From assembly GCA_023525715.1 (NCBI GenBank), contig CM042017.1, forward strand, positions 80,496,357 to 80,560,356: DNA of 64,000 nucleotides, in the 5' to 3' direction. A program made the translations under genes and the position numbers. The notes under the pieces were generated by a model. The model ran no database searches. It was not told where the DNA came from and saw only the letters and a list, made by a program, of their open reading frames with translations. Shown here piece by piece: positions 52,074 to 64,000 of the stretch. Position 1 is the stretch's first letter. Every line of letters starts with the position of its first letter. Source of the DNA: Cichorium intybus. Taxonomy: Eukaryota; Streptophyta; Magnoliopsida; Asterales; Asteraceae.

Positions 52074-52444
52074 ATTGACTGCGTTTTCGTACAACTTTGA
52101 CTGCGTAGTCGTACAACTTTGACTGCGTATTCGTACAACTTTGACTGCGAAGTCGTACAACTTTGACTGCGTATTCGTACAACTTTGACTGCGAAGTCGT
52201 ACAACTTTGACTGCGAAGTCGTACAAATTTGACTGCGTATTCGTACTACTTTGACTGCATAGTCGTACAACTTTGACTGCGTATTCGTACAACTTTGACT
52301 GCGAATTCGTACTACTTTGACTGCGTAGTCGTACAATTTTGACTGCGTATTCGTACAACTTTGACTGCGTAGTCGTACAACTTTGACTGCGTATTCGTAC
52401 AACTTTGACTGCGAAGTCGTACTACTTTGACTGCGTAGTCGTAC
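52074..52444. repeat. 22-bp minisatellite with TTTGACT in each unit, left part
   Basis: About 17 units of 22 bp. Each contains TTTGACTGCG and CGTACAAC and differs mainly in a five-base segment (TAGTC, TATTC, AAGTC). The array continues at 61468 after the copia element. TTGACT matches the W-box core bound by WRKY proteins. The long minus-strand frames here (52040-52474) are repeat artefacts. Confidence 0.93.
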
Positions 52445-52798
52445 TGTTAGTTCTATATGTCCAAGGATGATCATAAAATGATATTACTAATAATACATGA
52501 TCCTATAGGGTCACACCAACAACAAGTTTGACACCAATTGATCATTTAGAACGTTAAATTTGATTTAACATCAAATGATACTAAACTTGCAATTTAATCT
52601 TGTAGGTTATTATTATTTGAGGTAAATAATAATAACTACAAAAATTAAAGGTTGATTAATAATTCATATGTGATGAATTAATTAAGTGTAACAATTAAAT
52701 TGTTTAAATTGTTAAATGATTTAATTGATTTATAAGTAAGCCTTTTATTTAATTTAATTGGTAAATTAAATAAAATATATATATATATATATATATTG

Positions 52799-52867
<69 letters not shown>

Positions 52868-53570
52868 ATTATACAATTAAGATTGTATATTTAGATGATT
52901 TATTTATGTATATGATTATGGGTTAAATGTTATCCCATTTAAGAAATAAGAAGATGTATTATTTATAAGCTTTTATTATCTAAGTTTTATAAATAATAAC
53001 AACCCACTAGCACTTCATTTGTCATCATAAAATCAGCCATATTGGAAGGAAAAGAATGCATTAAGAACTTAAAAGAAAAGGAAGATGCCTTGTGTCTTCT
53101 AGCTTTTGATTATAGAAATCAAATGGATCTTTCTTTTAAGCTAGTTGCATGTGCTTTTCTTTTGCCTTGGTGGGATATATGTTGGACGAATTTGAGTGCA
53201 TGTGTACATCATTCTTGCTTCAAGAAATCAACCAAAAACTCTCCTTAAGTTCTTAGAAAAAATTGCTTTTTGGTTTCATAAGAAAAGGAGTCATATCTTG
53301 CAAGTTGTGGAACTAGCATTCAAGGGTGTTCAAGCTTGTGGTGGATCAACTATAGAGGGATTCTAATTTGATTCCTAGCTATCAAAATCATCCAAACCAA
53401 ACCCAAGAACAAAGGTTATGATCTTGAACTTAAACTATGTTTGTTCTTCATCTTATCTCTACATGCATGTAGCATGATCCTCTTGAAAATGGAATTTGTG
53501 TTCATGATTTTATGCTTCCGTTGCAAACTCATGTTTTTGAAACTAATTACATGAACCATGATTTCCAACA
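52445..53570 (+). repeat. Copia 5' LTR
   Basis: 1126 bp. Includes a (TA)n tract (about 52776-52857) and a 68-codon frame (53042-53248) that is also open in the 3' LTR. The frame has no recognisable motif, and its persistence may just reflect recent duplication. Confidence 0.93.
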
Positions 53571-55481
53571 ATTGGTATTAGAGCCATGGCTATATTGCAT
53601 GTTTAGATAATAAGTTTATTTGGATAAACTTGGTTTTTGGAAGCCATGAATGTTCATCTTCTTGAATAAAAGTTTCATGCATGGCTTCTTTGGCAACATG
53701 CAAATATATAATCTATGATTTTATGTAACCAACTATATTTTATGTATGCATGCATTTGGTTACATAGATGTTGCCTTAGAAAAACAAAGTGTTGATTTTC
53801 TTATGATTTTATGTGATAAAATGGTGCATAAACAAGCCAAGGACCATATGATGCATGTTTTGTGTTTGTATTTGATTTGGTTGTAATCTATTCTTTTATT
53901 CAAATGGTTTGTAATAATAATTAGTTATTTACTTATTTTATTCATTTTGTAATTGTTATAATAGTTGTATTTTATTTCATTCACAAAATGTAACAAGAGA
54001 AGGAAGTAAGAAAAGATTGCACCCAACAGCAGCACTTTCTGAAGAGCTGCTGTCCAGATTTCAAAAATGTTTTGGAAGTGTTTTATAAATTCATATCTTG
54101 GTCATTTGGTGATATACTTGTTGGTATCTTTAATATCTAGTATATACATTAAGTTTCAACAAGTATTAGCATCAATATGGCCAAGAATGAATTGAAAAAT
54201 GCAACAAAAACCACATTTTTTTCTTCCTGCTGCCCCTGATTTTCGCAAGTTTTGAAGTGGCAGAAGAAAATTCACATCTCACTCTATGATGTCAAGAAAT
54301 GGTGGTTCAAGTGTCATTTGGTGATATAAGAAGCTTGACAAAATTGTAGCCAAATCGGATATCATTTGGTTGAGTTTTTTGTCACCCTTTTTGTCCCTAG
54401 GTTTGGACTTGATATTTCATGTGTGGCTCACATGAAATATCAAACTAGTTGGCTTGTGTTTATACACCCATGCATGCTTGTGATGTTTGAATGTTTTATT
54501 ATGTTATGTTGTGGATGAAAATAAGATTTTGCATGCTAGACAACCTAGATAATTAAACATAATCATCAAGGAGTTTGTATTTTCAAAAATTGACATTTAA
54601 AACATAAGATGTGATAAAATTGGTTTTATTAAAATGGGTTTTGTTATAAAACCTAATAAGTCAAGTTTTGAAAATGATTGAAACAAGAAATAAAATGGAG
54701 ATTTTATAAACTCTTACAAACTCCAACCCTAAGTAATAATTGTAATTATTTAGGATTATAAATTGGTTCTAATATATGTGATCAAACTCAAACTTAATAT
54801 TGGATATTAATTGTAATCTTGACCACAAACAAAGAATCAATAAAATGGAGATTTTATGATTAAGGAACCAATTAACAAAATAATATTTAATGGTACCATG
54901 TTCATTGGATGCATGCAATCTACATGATACCATATGTTTTTCAAAATTAGAATTGTAAAACATTCAAATCCCTTATGAAATACGAATCAATGCCGTCCCT
55001 CTTAAAGACACTCATGTATCACTTGTATTTCCTTGTGGGATAAAGGATACCTAACCACTTGGAGTCTTCTTGTGATACAAGAAGTAGTTTTGCAATATTG
55101 ATGGGATAAAGGACACCTAACCATCAATAGTTGACAAAACTACACGTCCGTTTAAGTAGGATGATTCGTTTGGAAATCTCTTGTGATAAAGGTCACCTAA
55201 GCATTAGAAATCCAAGGCATAGATGGGATCAAACATGCCAAACTTATAAATGTTATAATGGGATCCCATAACTCTAGAAATTATATTTGGATATAATTGG
55301 TAAACCGTTACCTACCTTGTTGATTCGAATAGGCGGGATAAAGGATACCTAACCACTTATTCGTAATGTAACTTGGATTCTAGACCTTAATTAATTAAAG
55401 TTTATGAAACAAGAAAGGGTATTAATTATTAAGGACTTAATATCATAATTTACTAAATAGAACCTTGTTAACATTTTGTAG
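53571..55481 (+). other. Copia untranslated leader with PBS and repeated motif
   Basis: The primer binding site TTGGTATTAGAGCCATGG begins one base after the LTR. The 1.9-kb leader has no long frame. Near its 3' end, four copies of GGGATAAAGGAYACCTAACCA or a close variant occur at about 55038, 55102, 55176 and 55333, each beside a different AT-rich sequence. Four copies within 300 bp suggest a structural or packaging signal, by inference. Confidence 0.7.
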
Positions 55482-58400
55482 ATGGCACCAAACAACACAC
55501 ACTCGGCTCCTAACAAAACCTCACTACGGTCTCTCCTTGAAGGAGAAAAACTTAACCATACAAACTTCTTGGATTGGCACCGTAGTGTGAGAATTGTTCT
55601 CAAACAAGAAAAGAAAGAATATGTTCTCAATGAACCACTTCCAGAAGAGCCCCCTGCCATTCCTAAGCCCGCACACGATGCATGGCTTAAAAAGATGGAT
55701 GATTCCATCGATGCATCATGCCTCATGTTGGCAACCATGATTCCTGACCTTCAGAAGGATTTGGAGAATCATTCAGCCTATGACATGATTCATCAACTAA
55801 AGGAAATGTTCCAACAACTTGCAAGAACGGAAAGGTTCGAAACTGTTCGGGCTTTCCATGCTTGCAAGATGGAGGATGGGCAGTCGGTAAGCTCTTATGT
55901 GCTCAAAATGAAGAGTCACATTGATCATTTGGCACGTCTTGGAGTTGTGATGCCCGAAGAGCTAGCAACGGATATGATCCTTAACTCCTTGACAAAGTCC
56001 TTTGATCCTTTTGTCATGAATTTTAACATGAATGGTTTCAACAAGACTATCCCGGAATTACATGGGATGCTAATTACCGCGGAAAAGAATCTGCCTAAGA
56101 AAACCACTCAAGTTCTCATGATCAAGGAAGGTGGCACAAAGAGAACTAGACCAGAACACCCCACCAACTCCAAGGGCAAGGGGAAAGCAAAAGCTTTCAA
56201 AGAAAAGGGCAAGAAAGTTGTCCAATCATCCCGTCCGCCCAAGAAGAAGGCAAAAGTTGCCAAAGAAGACGCGTGCTTCGAATGTGGCAAGGTTGGGCAT
56301 TGGAAGAGAAATTGCCCTACCTATCTTGCGGAGTTGAAGAAGAAGAATGCCGGTGAAGGCACTTCAGGTATCTATGTGATAGACCTAGAACTTTATAATT
56401 TATCTCCTAACACATGGGTATTTGATACTGGTTGTGGAACTCACATATGTAATATGTTGCAGGGGTTCAAAAGGAGTAAGCGACTGAAGGCAAATGAAGT
56501 AGTACTTCGAGTTGGAAACAATGCAAGGGTTGCGGTGGATTCAATTGGAAGTTTTGATTTATTACTACCTAATGGCTTGTGTATGACATTGTTGAATGTT
56601 TACTATGTTCCTAGCTTGACTAGGAATATTATTTCGGTTGCTAAATTAAGACAATGTGGATTTGATCTTTCCTTTAATAATGATGATATTTGCGTTTACA
56701 ATAATAATGTATTCTATTTTGAGGCTAGGCCTTTAAATGGAATTTATGAAGTAAACCTTGATGAAAAGACTAACCATGGCTCTTTATACCACACTTTCAC
56801 CAAGAAACCCAAATTTGATTTGAGTCAAACCTATCTATGGCATTGTCGCCTTGGGCATATAAACAAGAATCGTATATCCCAACTTCAAAAGAGTGGACTT
56901 TTGAAGGCAAATGAGAATGACTCATTTGATATATGTGAATCTTGTTTATATGGCAAGATCACTAAAGCTCCTTTCTCCAGAACCAATGAGAGAGCAAAGG
57001 ACTTGTTAGGAATCATACATACGGATGTATGTGGTCCTTTCAAGCCAATGACTAGATATGGTGAAAGATATTTCATTACCTTCACTGACGACTTTAGTCG
57101 TTTTGGATATGTTTATTTAATTAAACATAAACATGAGGCGTTTGAAATGTTCAAAACGTTTCAAAGTGAAGTGGAAAATCAACTCAACAAAACAATTAAA
57201 GTTCTTCGTTCTGATAGAGGAGGTGAGTACTTAAGTACAAACTTTATAGATCATCTTAAGACTTGTGGAATTGTTTCACAACTTACTCCACCTGGAACAC
57301 CACAACATAATGGTGTGTCTGAGAGGCGGAACCGAACACTATTGGATATGGTTCGATCCATGATGAGTAAAAGTACTCTACCTTTATCATTTTGGGGTTA
57401 TGCTATACAAACAGCTGCTCGTCTCCTAAACATGGCACCTACTAAGAAGGTAGATAAAACGCCTTATGAGATATGGCATGGAAGGGTTTCATCTTTATCC
57501 TATCTCAAGGTATGGGGTTGTGAAGCTTATGTTAGACAAGAAGCTTCAAACAGATTAGAACCCCGTTCAACTAAATGTATCTTTGTAGGGTATCCGAAAG
57601 ATTGTCTTGGATACTATTTCTACAATCCCATCGAGAATAAGATATTTATTTCTCGAAAAGCTGAATTCCTAGAAAACAAGTTTCTGACGGAAGAGGCTAG
57701 TGGGAGGTTTGTGGAACTTGAGGAACTTCAGGAACCACAACCTAATACACAAGAAGTTGAATCTAGCATTCAACAAGAAATTGTTGAACCTGAACAAACG
57801 GTTGATCAGGAACAAATTGTAACACAAGGTGTTCGCAAATCTGGTAGGGTTCGAATTGAACCAGAAAGGTATGGTTACCTTTTGATGGAAGAGGAATGTT
57901 ATACGATAGATTCTGATGAACCCGTCAACTATCAGAGTGCAATATCAGATCCTGAATCTGATAAATGGCTTGAGGCCATGAACACTGAGATGCAATCCAT
58001 GCACGATAATCAAGTTTGGAACTTGGTTAATCTTCCCACCAATTGTAAAACTGTTGGGAACAAATGGGTTTTCAAGAAGAAAATCGACGTGGATGGAAAT
58101 GTTCACACTTTTAAGGCTAGACTTGTCGCTAAAGGATACTCACAGACTCATGGTATTGACTATGATGAGACCTTTTCTCCAGTGGCAATGATCAAGTCGA
58201 TTAGGATACTTTTTGCCATAGCCGCGTACTATGATTATGAGATATGGCAAATGGATGTCAAGACCGCTTTCCTTAATGGATACTTATTGGAAGATGTCTA
58301 TATGGATCAACCTGAAGGTTTTGTCGATCCCAAGCATCCAAACAAAGTGTGCAAGCTTAAAAGATCTATCTATGGATTAAAGCAAGCGTCTCGAACATGG

Positions 58401-59501
58401 AACATCCGTTTTGATGAAAAGATTACGAGTTTTGGATTCATCAAAAATGAGGATGACTCCTGTGTTTACAAGAAAGCTAGTGGGAGCATTGTCATAATCC
58501 TAGTATTGTATGTAGATGACATACTTTTATTTGGAAATGACATCCCAACCTTAAAAGGTGTCAAAGCGTTCCTTGAGAGTTGTTTCTCAATGAAAGATTT
58601 AGGGGAAGCTGCTTATGTATTAGGCATAAAGATCTATAGAGACAGATCTAAGAGACTTATTGGTCTTAGCCAAAGTGTATATATTGATAAAATCTTGAAA
58701 AGGTTCAAGATGCAAGACTCCAAAAGAGGATTCTTGCCAATGCCGCATGACACCATCCTAAGCAAGTCTCAGTGCCCAAACACTAGGACTGAACTTGAAA
58801 GGATGAAACATGTCCCATATGCTTCGGCAATTGGGTCCATCATGTATGCCATGTTATGCACTAGGCCCGACGTCTCATGTGCCTTAAGTATGACTAGTAG
58901 GTATCAACAGAACCCAGGTGAAGCCCACTGGACTGCTGTAAAGAACATTCTTAAGTACTTGAGAAGAACTAAAGATATGTTCTTAGTTTACGGCGGTTTG
59001 GAAGAAAGCTTAAAGGTAAAGGGTTACACTGACGCAAGCTTCCAAACAGATAGGGATGATTCGAAATCTCAATCTGGGTATGTCTTTATTTTAAATGGAG
59101 GAGCCGTGTCTTGGAAGAGTTCCAAACAAGAAGTGATTGCACAATCCACTACAGAATCAGAATATGTTGCTGCTTCAGAAGCTGCTCAAGAAGCTGTCTG
59201 GATGAGAAAGTTCATAGAAGATCTAGGGGTTGTTCCTTCCATTCGGGACCCTATAGAAATTTTCTGTGACAATCTAGGTGCTATAGCTCAAGCAAAGGAA
59301 CCTAGATTGCATCAAAAAACCAAACACATTCACCGAAGGTATAACTACATTAGACATGAAGTTAAGAATGATGAAATAAGTATTCACAAGGTTCATACAG
59401 ATCAAAATTTGGCAGACCCATTCACGAAACCTTTACCCCAAACTAAGCATGAAAGTCATGCTAAGGGTATAGGACTCCGTTTTTCTAATGAATGGATTTG
59501 A
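55482..59501 (+). CDS. Copia gag-pol polyprotein, 1339 residues
   Basis: Makes the particle protein and all enzymes for retrotransposition. Order: gag with a UBN2-type domain (about 20-215); CCHC zinc knuckle CFECGKVGHWKRNC (about 265); protease DTG (about 314); integrase HHCC finger (HCRLGH near 452 to CESC) and the D-D-E core, with HTDVCGPF (about 514), SDRGGEY (about 577) and HNGVSERRNRT (Glu about 613); reverse transcriptase with QMDVKTAFLNGYL and the catalytic YVDD (about 1009); RNase H with YTDASF (about 1182), TTESEY and IFCDNLGAIA; and the copia ending LADPFTKPLP. All catalytic residues are present and there is no stop or frameshift. The single frame means gag and pol are made as one product, as in most plant copia elements. 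The start is the first ATG of the frame. Confidence 0.95.
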   Translation: MAPNNTHSAPNKTSLRSLLEGEKLNHTNFLDWHRSVRIVLKQEKKEYVLNEPLPEEPPAIPKPAHDAWLKKMDDSIDASCLMLATMIPDLQKDLENHSAYDMIHQLKEMFQQLARTERFETVRAFHACKMEDGQSVSSYVLKMKSHIDHLARLGVVMPEELATDMILNSLTKSFDPFVMNFNMNGFNKTIPELHGMLITAEKNLPKKTTQVLMIKEGGTKRTRPEHPTNSKGKGKAKAFKEKGKKVVQSSRPPKKKAKVAKEDACFECGKVGHWKRNCPTYLAELKKKNAGEGTSGIYVIDLELYNLSPNTWVFDTGCGTHICNMLQGFKRSKRLKANEVVLRVGNNARVAVDSIGSFDLLLPNGLCMTLLNVYYVPSLTRNIISVAKLRQCGFDLSFNNDDICVYNNNVFYFEARPLNGIYEVNLDEKTNHGSLYHTFTKKPKFDLSQTYLWHCRLGHINKNRISQLQKSGLLKANENDSFDICESCLYGKITKAPFSRTNERAKDLLGIIHTDVCGPFKPMTRYGERYFITFTDDFSRFGYVYLIKHKHEAFEMFKTFQSEVENQLNKTIKVLRSDRGGEYLSTNFIDHLKTCGIVSQLTPPGTPQHNGVSERRNRTLLDMVRSMMSKSTLPLSFWGYAIQTAARLLNMAPTKKVDKTPYEIWHGRVSSLSYLKVWGCEAYVRQEASNRLEPRSTKCIFVGYPKDCLGYYFYNPIENKIFISRKAEFLENKFLTEEASGRFVELEELQEPQPNTQEVESSIQQEIVEPEQTVDQEQIVTQGVRKSGRVRIEPERYGYLLMEEECYTIDSDEPVNYQSAISDPESDKWLEAMNTEMQSMHDNQVWNLVNLPTNCKTVGNKWVFKKKIDVDGNVHTFKARLVAKGYSQTHGIDYDETFSPVAMIKSIRILFAIAAYYDYEIWQMDVKTAFLNGYLLEDVYMDQPEGFVDPKHPNKVCKLKRSIYGLKQASRTWNIRFDEKITSFGFIKNEDDSCVYKKASGSIVIILVLYVDDILLFGNDIPTLKGVKAFLESCFSMKDLGEAAYVLGIKIYRDRSKRLIGLSQSVYIDKILKRFKMQDSKRGFLPMPHDTILSKSQCPNTRTELERMKHVPYASAIGSIMYAMLCTRPDVSCALSMTSRYQQNPGEAHWTAVKNILKYLRRTKDMFLVYGGLEESLKVKGYTDASFQTDRDDSKSQSGYVFILNGGAVSWKSSKQEVIAQSTTESEYVAASEAAQEAVWMRKFIEDLGVVPSIRDPIEIFCDNLGAIAQAKEPRLHQKTKHIHRRYNYIRHEVKNDEISIHKVHTDQNLADPFTKPLPQTKHESHAKGIGLRFSNEWI

Positions 59502-60281
59502 TTTGTGTTTAATGTTTTATAAATATGAACTTATGTAAACGACAAGAATTATGTATTATATGTGACGTGATGTTTCATTCATAATTATTGTGTTTTATTA
59601 GCATGTTTAATCCTTGAATAATTTAGTTATTCTAAACGTCCATAGTCGATCATAGTTGTGGGAGCAATTATGAAGTAAGACTAATATGAATTGGATTGGT
59701 TGACTTTTATGGGTAAAAGTAGCAAAAGGTTGCAACCAAATTCATAGGTACTTGTCAGTGAACAAGTATTGGACTTGACCCGTTTCAAGATCACTCCATG
59801 GATCATCATCATAAGTGATTCTTGAATAAAGGTATTATCATTGTATCCTTTGACCTGAGATACATATTTGGGACTCAAGTATAGAGTGTACTATGCTTTG
59901 ATATGGTTTACTGTTGTTCTTGAAATACAGACAACCATAAACGCCATACTCATGCATAGTACTAACTATATGAGAGGCGTATGTAGTCAAGACGGGATTT
60001 GTTCCTCTTATGTGTTGAGAGTTAGAAATCTAAGGCGCCTGTTTGAAAGTTGAACATAAAATGAGAATGATTAAGATCCATGTCTCATGTTCAACAAGAT
60101 GTCTGTGACAAAGGGATAATTGATAGATAACCTTATACATCAATTAGAGCCTCGTGTTTTCTGAAGAATTGAATGTTGTTGAATGGCACAAAGTCATGTG
60201 TTATTGGGGGTAGTGAAATGTTGCTAGACGTTTTCCACTATCGATATCATTCTATGATGCAACCTTGTGCAAGTGGGAGAT
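59502..60281 (+). other. Copia 3' internal non-coding region with polypurine tract
   Basis: About 780 bp without a credible frame, ending in AAGTGGGAGAT directly before the 3' LTR. The purine run primes plus-strand DNA synthesis. Confidence 0.75.
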
Positions 60282-61467
<1,186 letters not shown>

Positions 61468-61577
61468 CGTACAACTTTGACTGCGTAGTCGTACAACTTT
61501 GACTGCGTATTCGAACAACCTTGACTGCATAGTCGTACAACTTTGACTGCGTATTGGTACAACTTTGACTGCGAGAT
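61468..61577. repeat. 22-bp minisatellite, right part
   Basis: About five units, again with TTTGACTGC and CGTACAAC. It resumes the array interrupted by the copia element and ends about 90 bp before the ATG of transposase 2. Confidence 0.92.
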
Positions 61578-61593
61578 TTGCTGTCATACAAAC

Positions 61594-61600
61594 TATATAA
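61594..61600 (+). promoter_or_regulatory. TATA box of transposase 2
   Basis: TATATAA lies 66-72 bp before the likely start at 61666, close to the spacing seen at transposase 1. The nearer ATG at 61601 touches the TATA box and so is unlikely to be used. Confidence 0.5.
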
Positions 61601-61665
61601 ATGAGTTCATCCCAGGAAAAATATAATAATTACGGAGTGAAATTCAATCTAAACTATATTACACA

Positions 61666-64000
61666 ATGAGTTCATCCTAGAAAAAATATTTTGTTCTAGT
61701 GTGCACCGGTGGGAATTGGTCCATAGTTGATGGGCAAGCTACATACGTTAGCCCAAACCATAAGAATTACGGAGTGAAATTCAGTTCTAATATAAATTTT
61801 GATGATTTTGCTTTATTGGTAAAATCAAAGGCTAGTTTGGATGCTCAATCTAGTGTAAGATTATCAATTCAATATCCAGAATATAAATATGTTATGGATA
61901 TAGTTGATGACAAAGATATCTTGCATTTGATAGAAGTTATCGAAGGTGTGAACACCATCGTTCCTATTTACATTGTTGCAGATGATGACGAGATTCGAAG
62001 TAAAGCCCGGTTGAAAACATCACAAGAAAAGAGGTCCAGCGGATTTGGGAGCAACAATGTCCCATGTAATATTATGACCACCAACAATGTTCCAGAAAGC
62101 GTCTTCCAAACAGGAATCCACTATGTGGAACCTGAAAATTTCAAGTACGTAGGAGATGCCGACATTGGTACTTCTGCAGATGATTTTGGCAGACAGAATA
62201 TGATGAGTAATGCAGTGACGGTTGATCAAAAAGAGTACGATGAAGGTTGTGTCCTTCTAAATGATGATAATCTAGCACCAAATGGGGATCCCGTGGAAGG
62301 TGATTTACGTTTATCAGACTTGGAAGGAAGTGATGGTGACGAAGGAGTGACGGCCGATCAAAAAGACGACGAAGGAGTGTCGAATGATCATCAACACATT
62401 CGGTTAAGAAGCACATTGTTATACGGTATGCCACAGCCGCCGCCATGTCCTATCCCATCAAAGATAAAAACCCCATCTTACAGCCACCACCCATCACAAA
62501 AGATTAGAGTTTTCCAAGCCTACAAAGACAAAGACGCTATTAAACTTGCACTTGGTGTAAAAAGTATAACCGAAGGCTTTCAATACAAAATTAGAAGATC
62601 AACAAAAACAAGGTATGAGGCTATTTGTTGTCAAGATAACTGTACTTGGAGCTTTACAGCTACATCAGAAAAAGTCGGTGACGGCTCATTCCACTGCATT
62701 AAGATTGTTGATGAACTGCTCGTCCTCACAACTCGACATAATGCGTGATATCAATTCAAAGTACAGAATTGATATTAGTTACAAACAAGCATGGAGGGCA
62801 AAACAATATGCATTGTATTTGTTAAGGGGTGACCCAGAGGAATCCTTCACAAGACTCCCTGTGTATTGCTACAACTTGCAAAAGCATAATCTTGGAACTG
62901 TAACTTCAATCAGAAAAGATGCTGACGATCGATTTCAATTCATATTTATTTCATTAGGCTACGCTGTAAGTTTCGTTTTACCTAATCAATTGCACAACCA
63001 CTATACGAATGTAATCGTAGAATTAACAGAACATACTTTTTGTAGTTACATGCTTTCCGCAACTGGTGTAGACCTACATTGGTGGTAGACGCTGCCCACC
63101 TCAAGGGCGACTTCAAGGGCACCATGTTATTGGCAGTTGCGATGGATGGTAATAATCAAATATTACCGGTAGCATATGCAATATGCAAGAGCGAGTGCAC
63201 AGAAACATGGTCTTGGTTCATGGAAAAATTGCACGATTGCGTTGGCGACATGGGATCTCTTAGTTTCATATCTGATAGGCATGCGGTAATAGCCGCAACC
63301 ATTGAAAACATTTTCCCGACCTCGCATCATGGAATTTGTGGTCATCATTTGTATTCTAATGTAGTGACCAAGTTTGGATCCAAGAAAATAATCAACTCAT
63401 TCTTTTGGGGGGCCTGTAAAGCATACACAGTCAAAGAATTTAATGATTGGATGCAAAGGATCCACGATTATAAGCCTGAATTGTATGCATACTTGGACAG
63501 GGCAGGACCAGAAAAATGGGCTCGATGTAGATTTGAAGGCATACGGTATAATCTTATGACATCCAACAGCGCCGAGTCCATAAACGCACTATCCCGATAT
63601 GCCAGAAAGATGCCAGTGCTGATGCTCATTGACTTTTTTCGAACAACAATGCAACAATGGTATTTTGAACGCCACAATCGTGGAGGTAAGAGTTACATCA
63701 TTCATCATACAGTAATAACGTTGTCGTATTTACTTTGTATCCAAAATATTGACCAACTAACTTGAATTTTTTTAGCTGATATAAAAACAACACTAACTCC
63801 ATGGGCGTCCAATTTCAAATTCAAGATTCCAGGTTGTATACTTCCTTAGGGATGGGATTGTTGATTTTGCAGAGTCAACATGTTCATGTCGTAAGTGGCA
63901 ACTGTCTGGCATACCTTGTGGCCATCTACTAAGAGTTTTAAACAGCTTAAACCATGGAGATTGTACTGGATGGGTGCACAATGCGTATCAGGTTATGTTT
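61666..64000 (+). pseudogene. MuDR-type MULE transposase 2, nearly complete but broken
   Basis: Likely start MSSS at 61666, with an in-frame TAG four codons later (61678-61680). The frame is then open from 61681 and reads TGGNWSIVDGQATYVSP, a PB1-like N-terminus. A MuDR zinc-binding domain follows (about 62500-62720, AICCQDNCTWSFTA). A frameshift near 62725 leads to YKQAWRAKQYALYLLRGDPE. An 80-bp GT-AG intron (62966-63045) comes before the catalytic core: VVDAAHLKG (first Asp), ISDRHAVIAAT (second Asp), EKWARCRFEGIRYNLMTSNS and AESIN (Glu candidate). A second intron is at 63686-63775. Another frameshift near 63840 precedes the SWIM finger CSCRKWQLSGIPCGH. The window ends within the gene. Catalytic residues remain, so it died recently or holds sequencing errors. 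Confidence 0.85.

Noticed and set aside
52040..52474. 144-residue repeat protein on the minus strand
   Set aside because: Three 22-bp units make 66 bp, so any frame stays open over the array. More than one frame is open at once, showing it is a repeat artefact.
53042..53248. 68-residue protein in the copia LTR, repeated at 60939-61145
   Set aside because: It is open in both LTRs only because they are recent copies. No motif or homology is recognised.

Overview
This is an AT-rich plant nuclear window, dominated by repeats. Evidence for a eudicot: Ty1-copia and Ty3-gypsy chromovirus elements primed by initiator tRNA-Met, Helitrons, MULEs, a tRNA-derived SINE, and a plant-type acyl-lipid desaturase with GT-AG introns. 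An Asteraceae source would fit the style of the repeats, but I cannot prove it from the sequence. Only one conventional host gene looks intact, the desaturase. Nearly everything else is transposable elements, their remains, or tandem repeats.

Layout. 1-5.9 kb: arrays of a CACATGTG palindrome (two blocks in opposite orientation), a nested inverted-repeat element, and a G-rich minisatellite. 6.0-9.8 kb: a chain of elements (foldback MITE, hAT-like MITE, Helitron 1) separated by (TA)n tracts. Helitron 1 carries pieces of a vacuolar iron transporter gene and probably of an RNA-dependent RNA polymerase gene. 11.99-23.02 kb: a five-exon delta-9 acyl-lipid desaturase gene on the minus strand. Its exons join to an open 319-residue frame, but intron 3 is about 8.8 kb and holds a foldback array, a MULE with a 9-bp target duplication, Helitron 2, a mini-Helitron and many microsatellites. 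23.45-33.1 kb: decayed, nested copia remnants. 33.1-44.76 kb: a complete Ty3-gypsy (Tekay/Del-like) insertion with 3.6-kb LTRs, a CTTTG target duplication and a dead pol. 45-46.5 kb: a SINE and a GC-rich transposon remnant.

46.4-64 kb is the most unusual part. Two Mutator-like transposase genes point right. To the left of each lie small minus-strand genes: three related coiled-coil proteins ending in a YPxxFP motif, and a 56-residue GRF zinc-finger protein. Most of these genes have their own TATA box. The sequences between the divergent genes are built from tandem repeats that contain TTTGACT. Transposase 1 keeps an open frame across two introns but has lost its N-terminal DNA-binding domain and catalytic aspartates. 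Transposase 2 keeps the catalytic aspartates but carries an early stop and frameshifts. A young, apparently autonomous 9.0-kb copia element (one open 1339-residue polyprotein, CGTAC target duplication) sits in the 22-bp repeat array between transposase 2 and its divergent partner, separating them by 9 kb.
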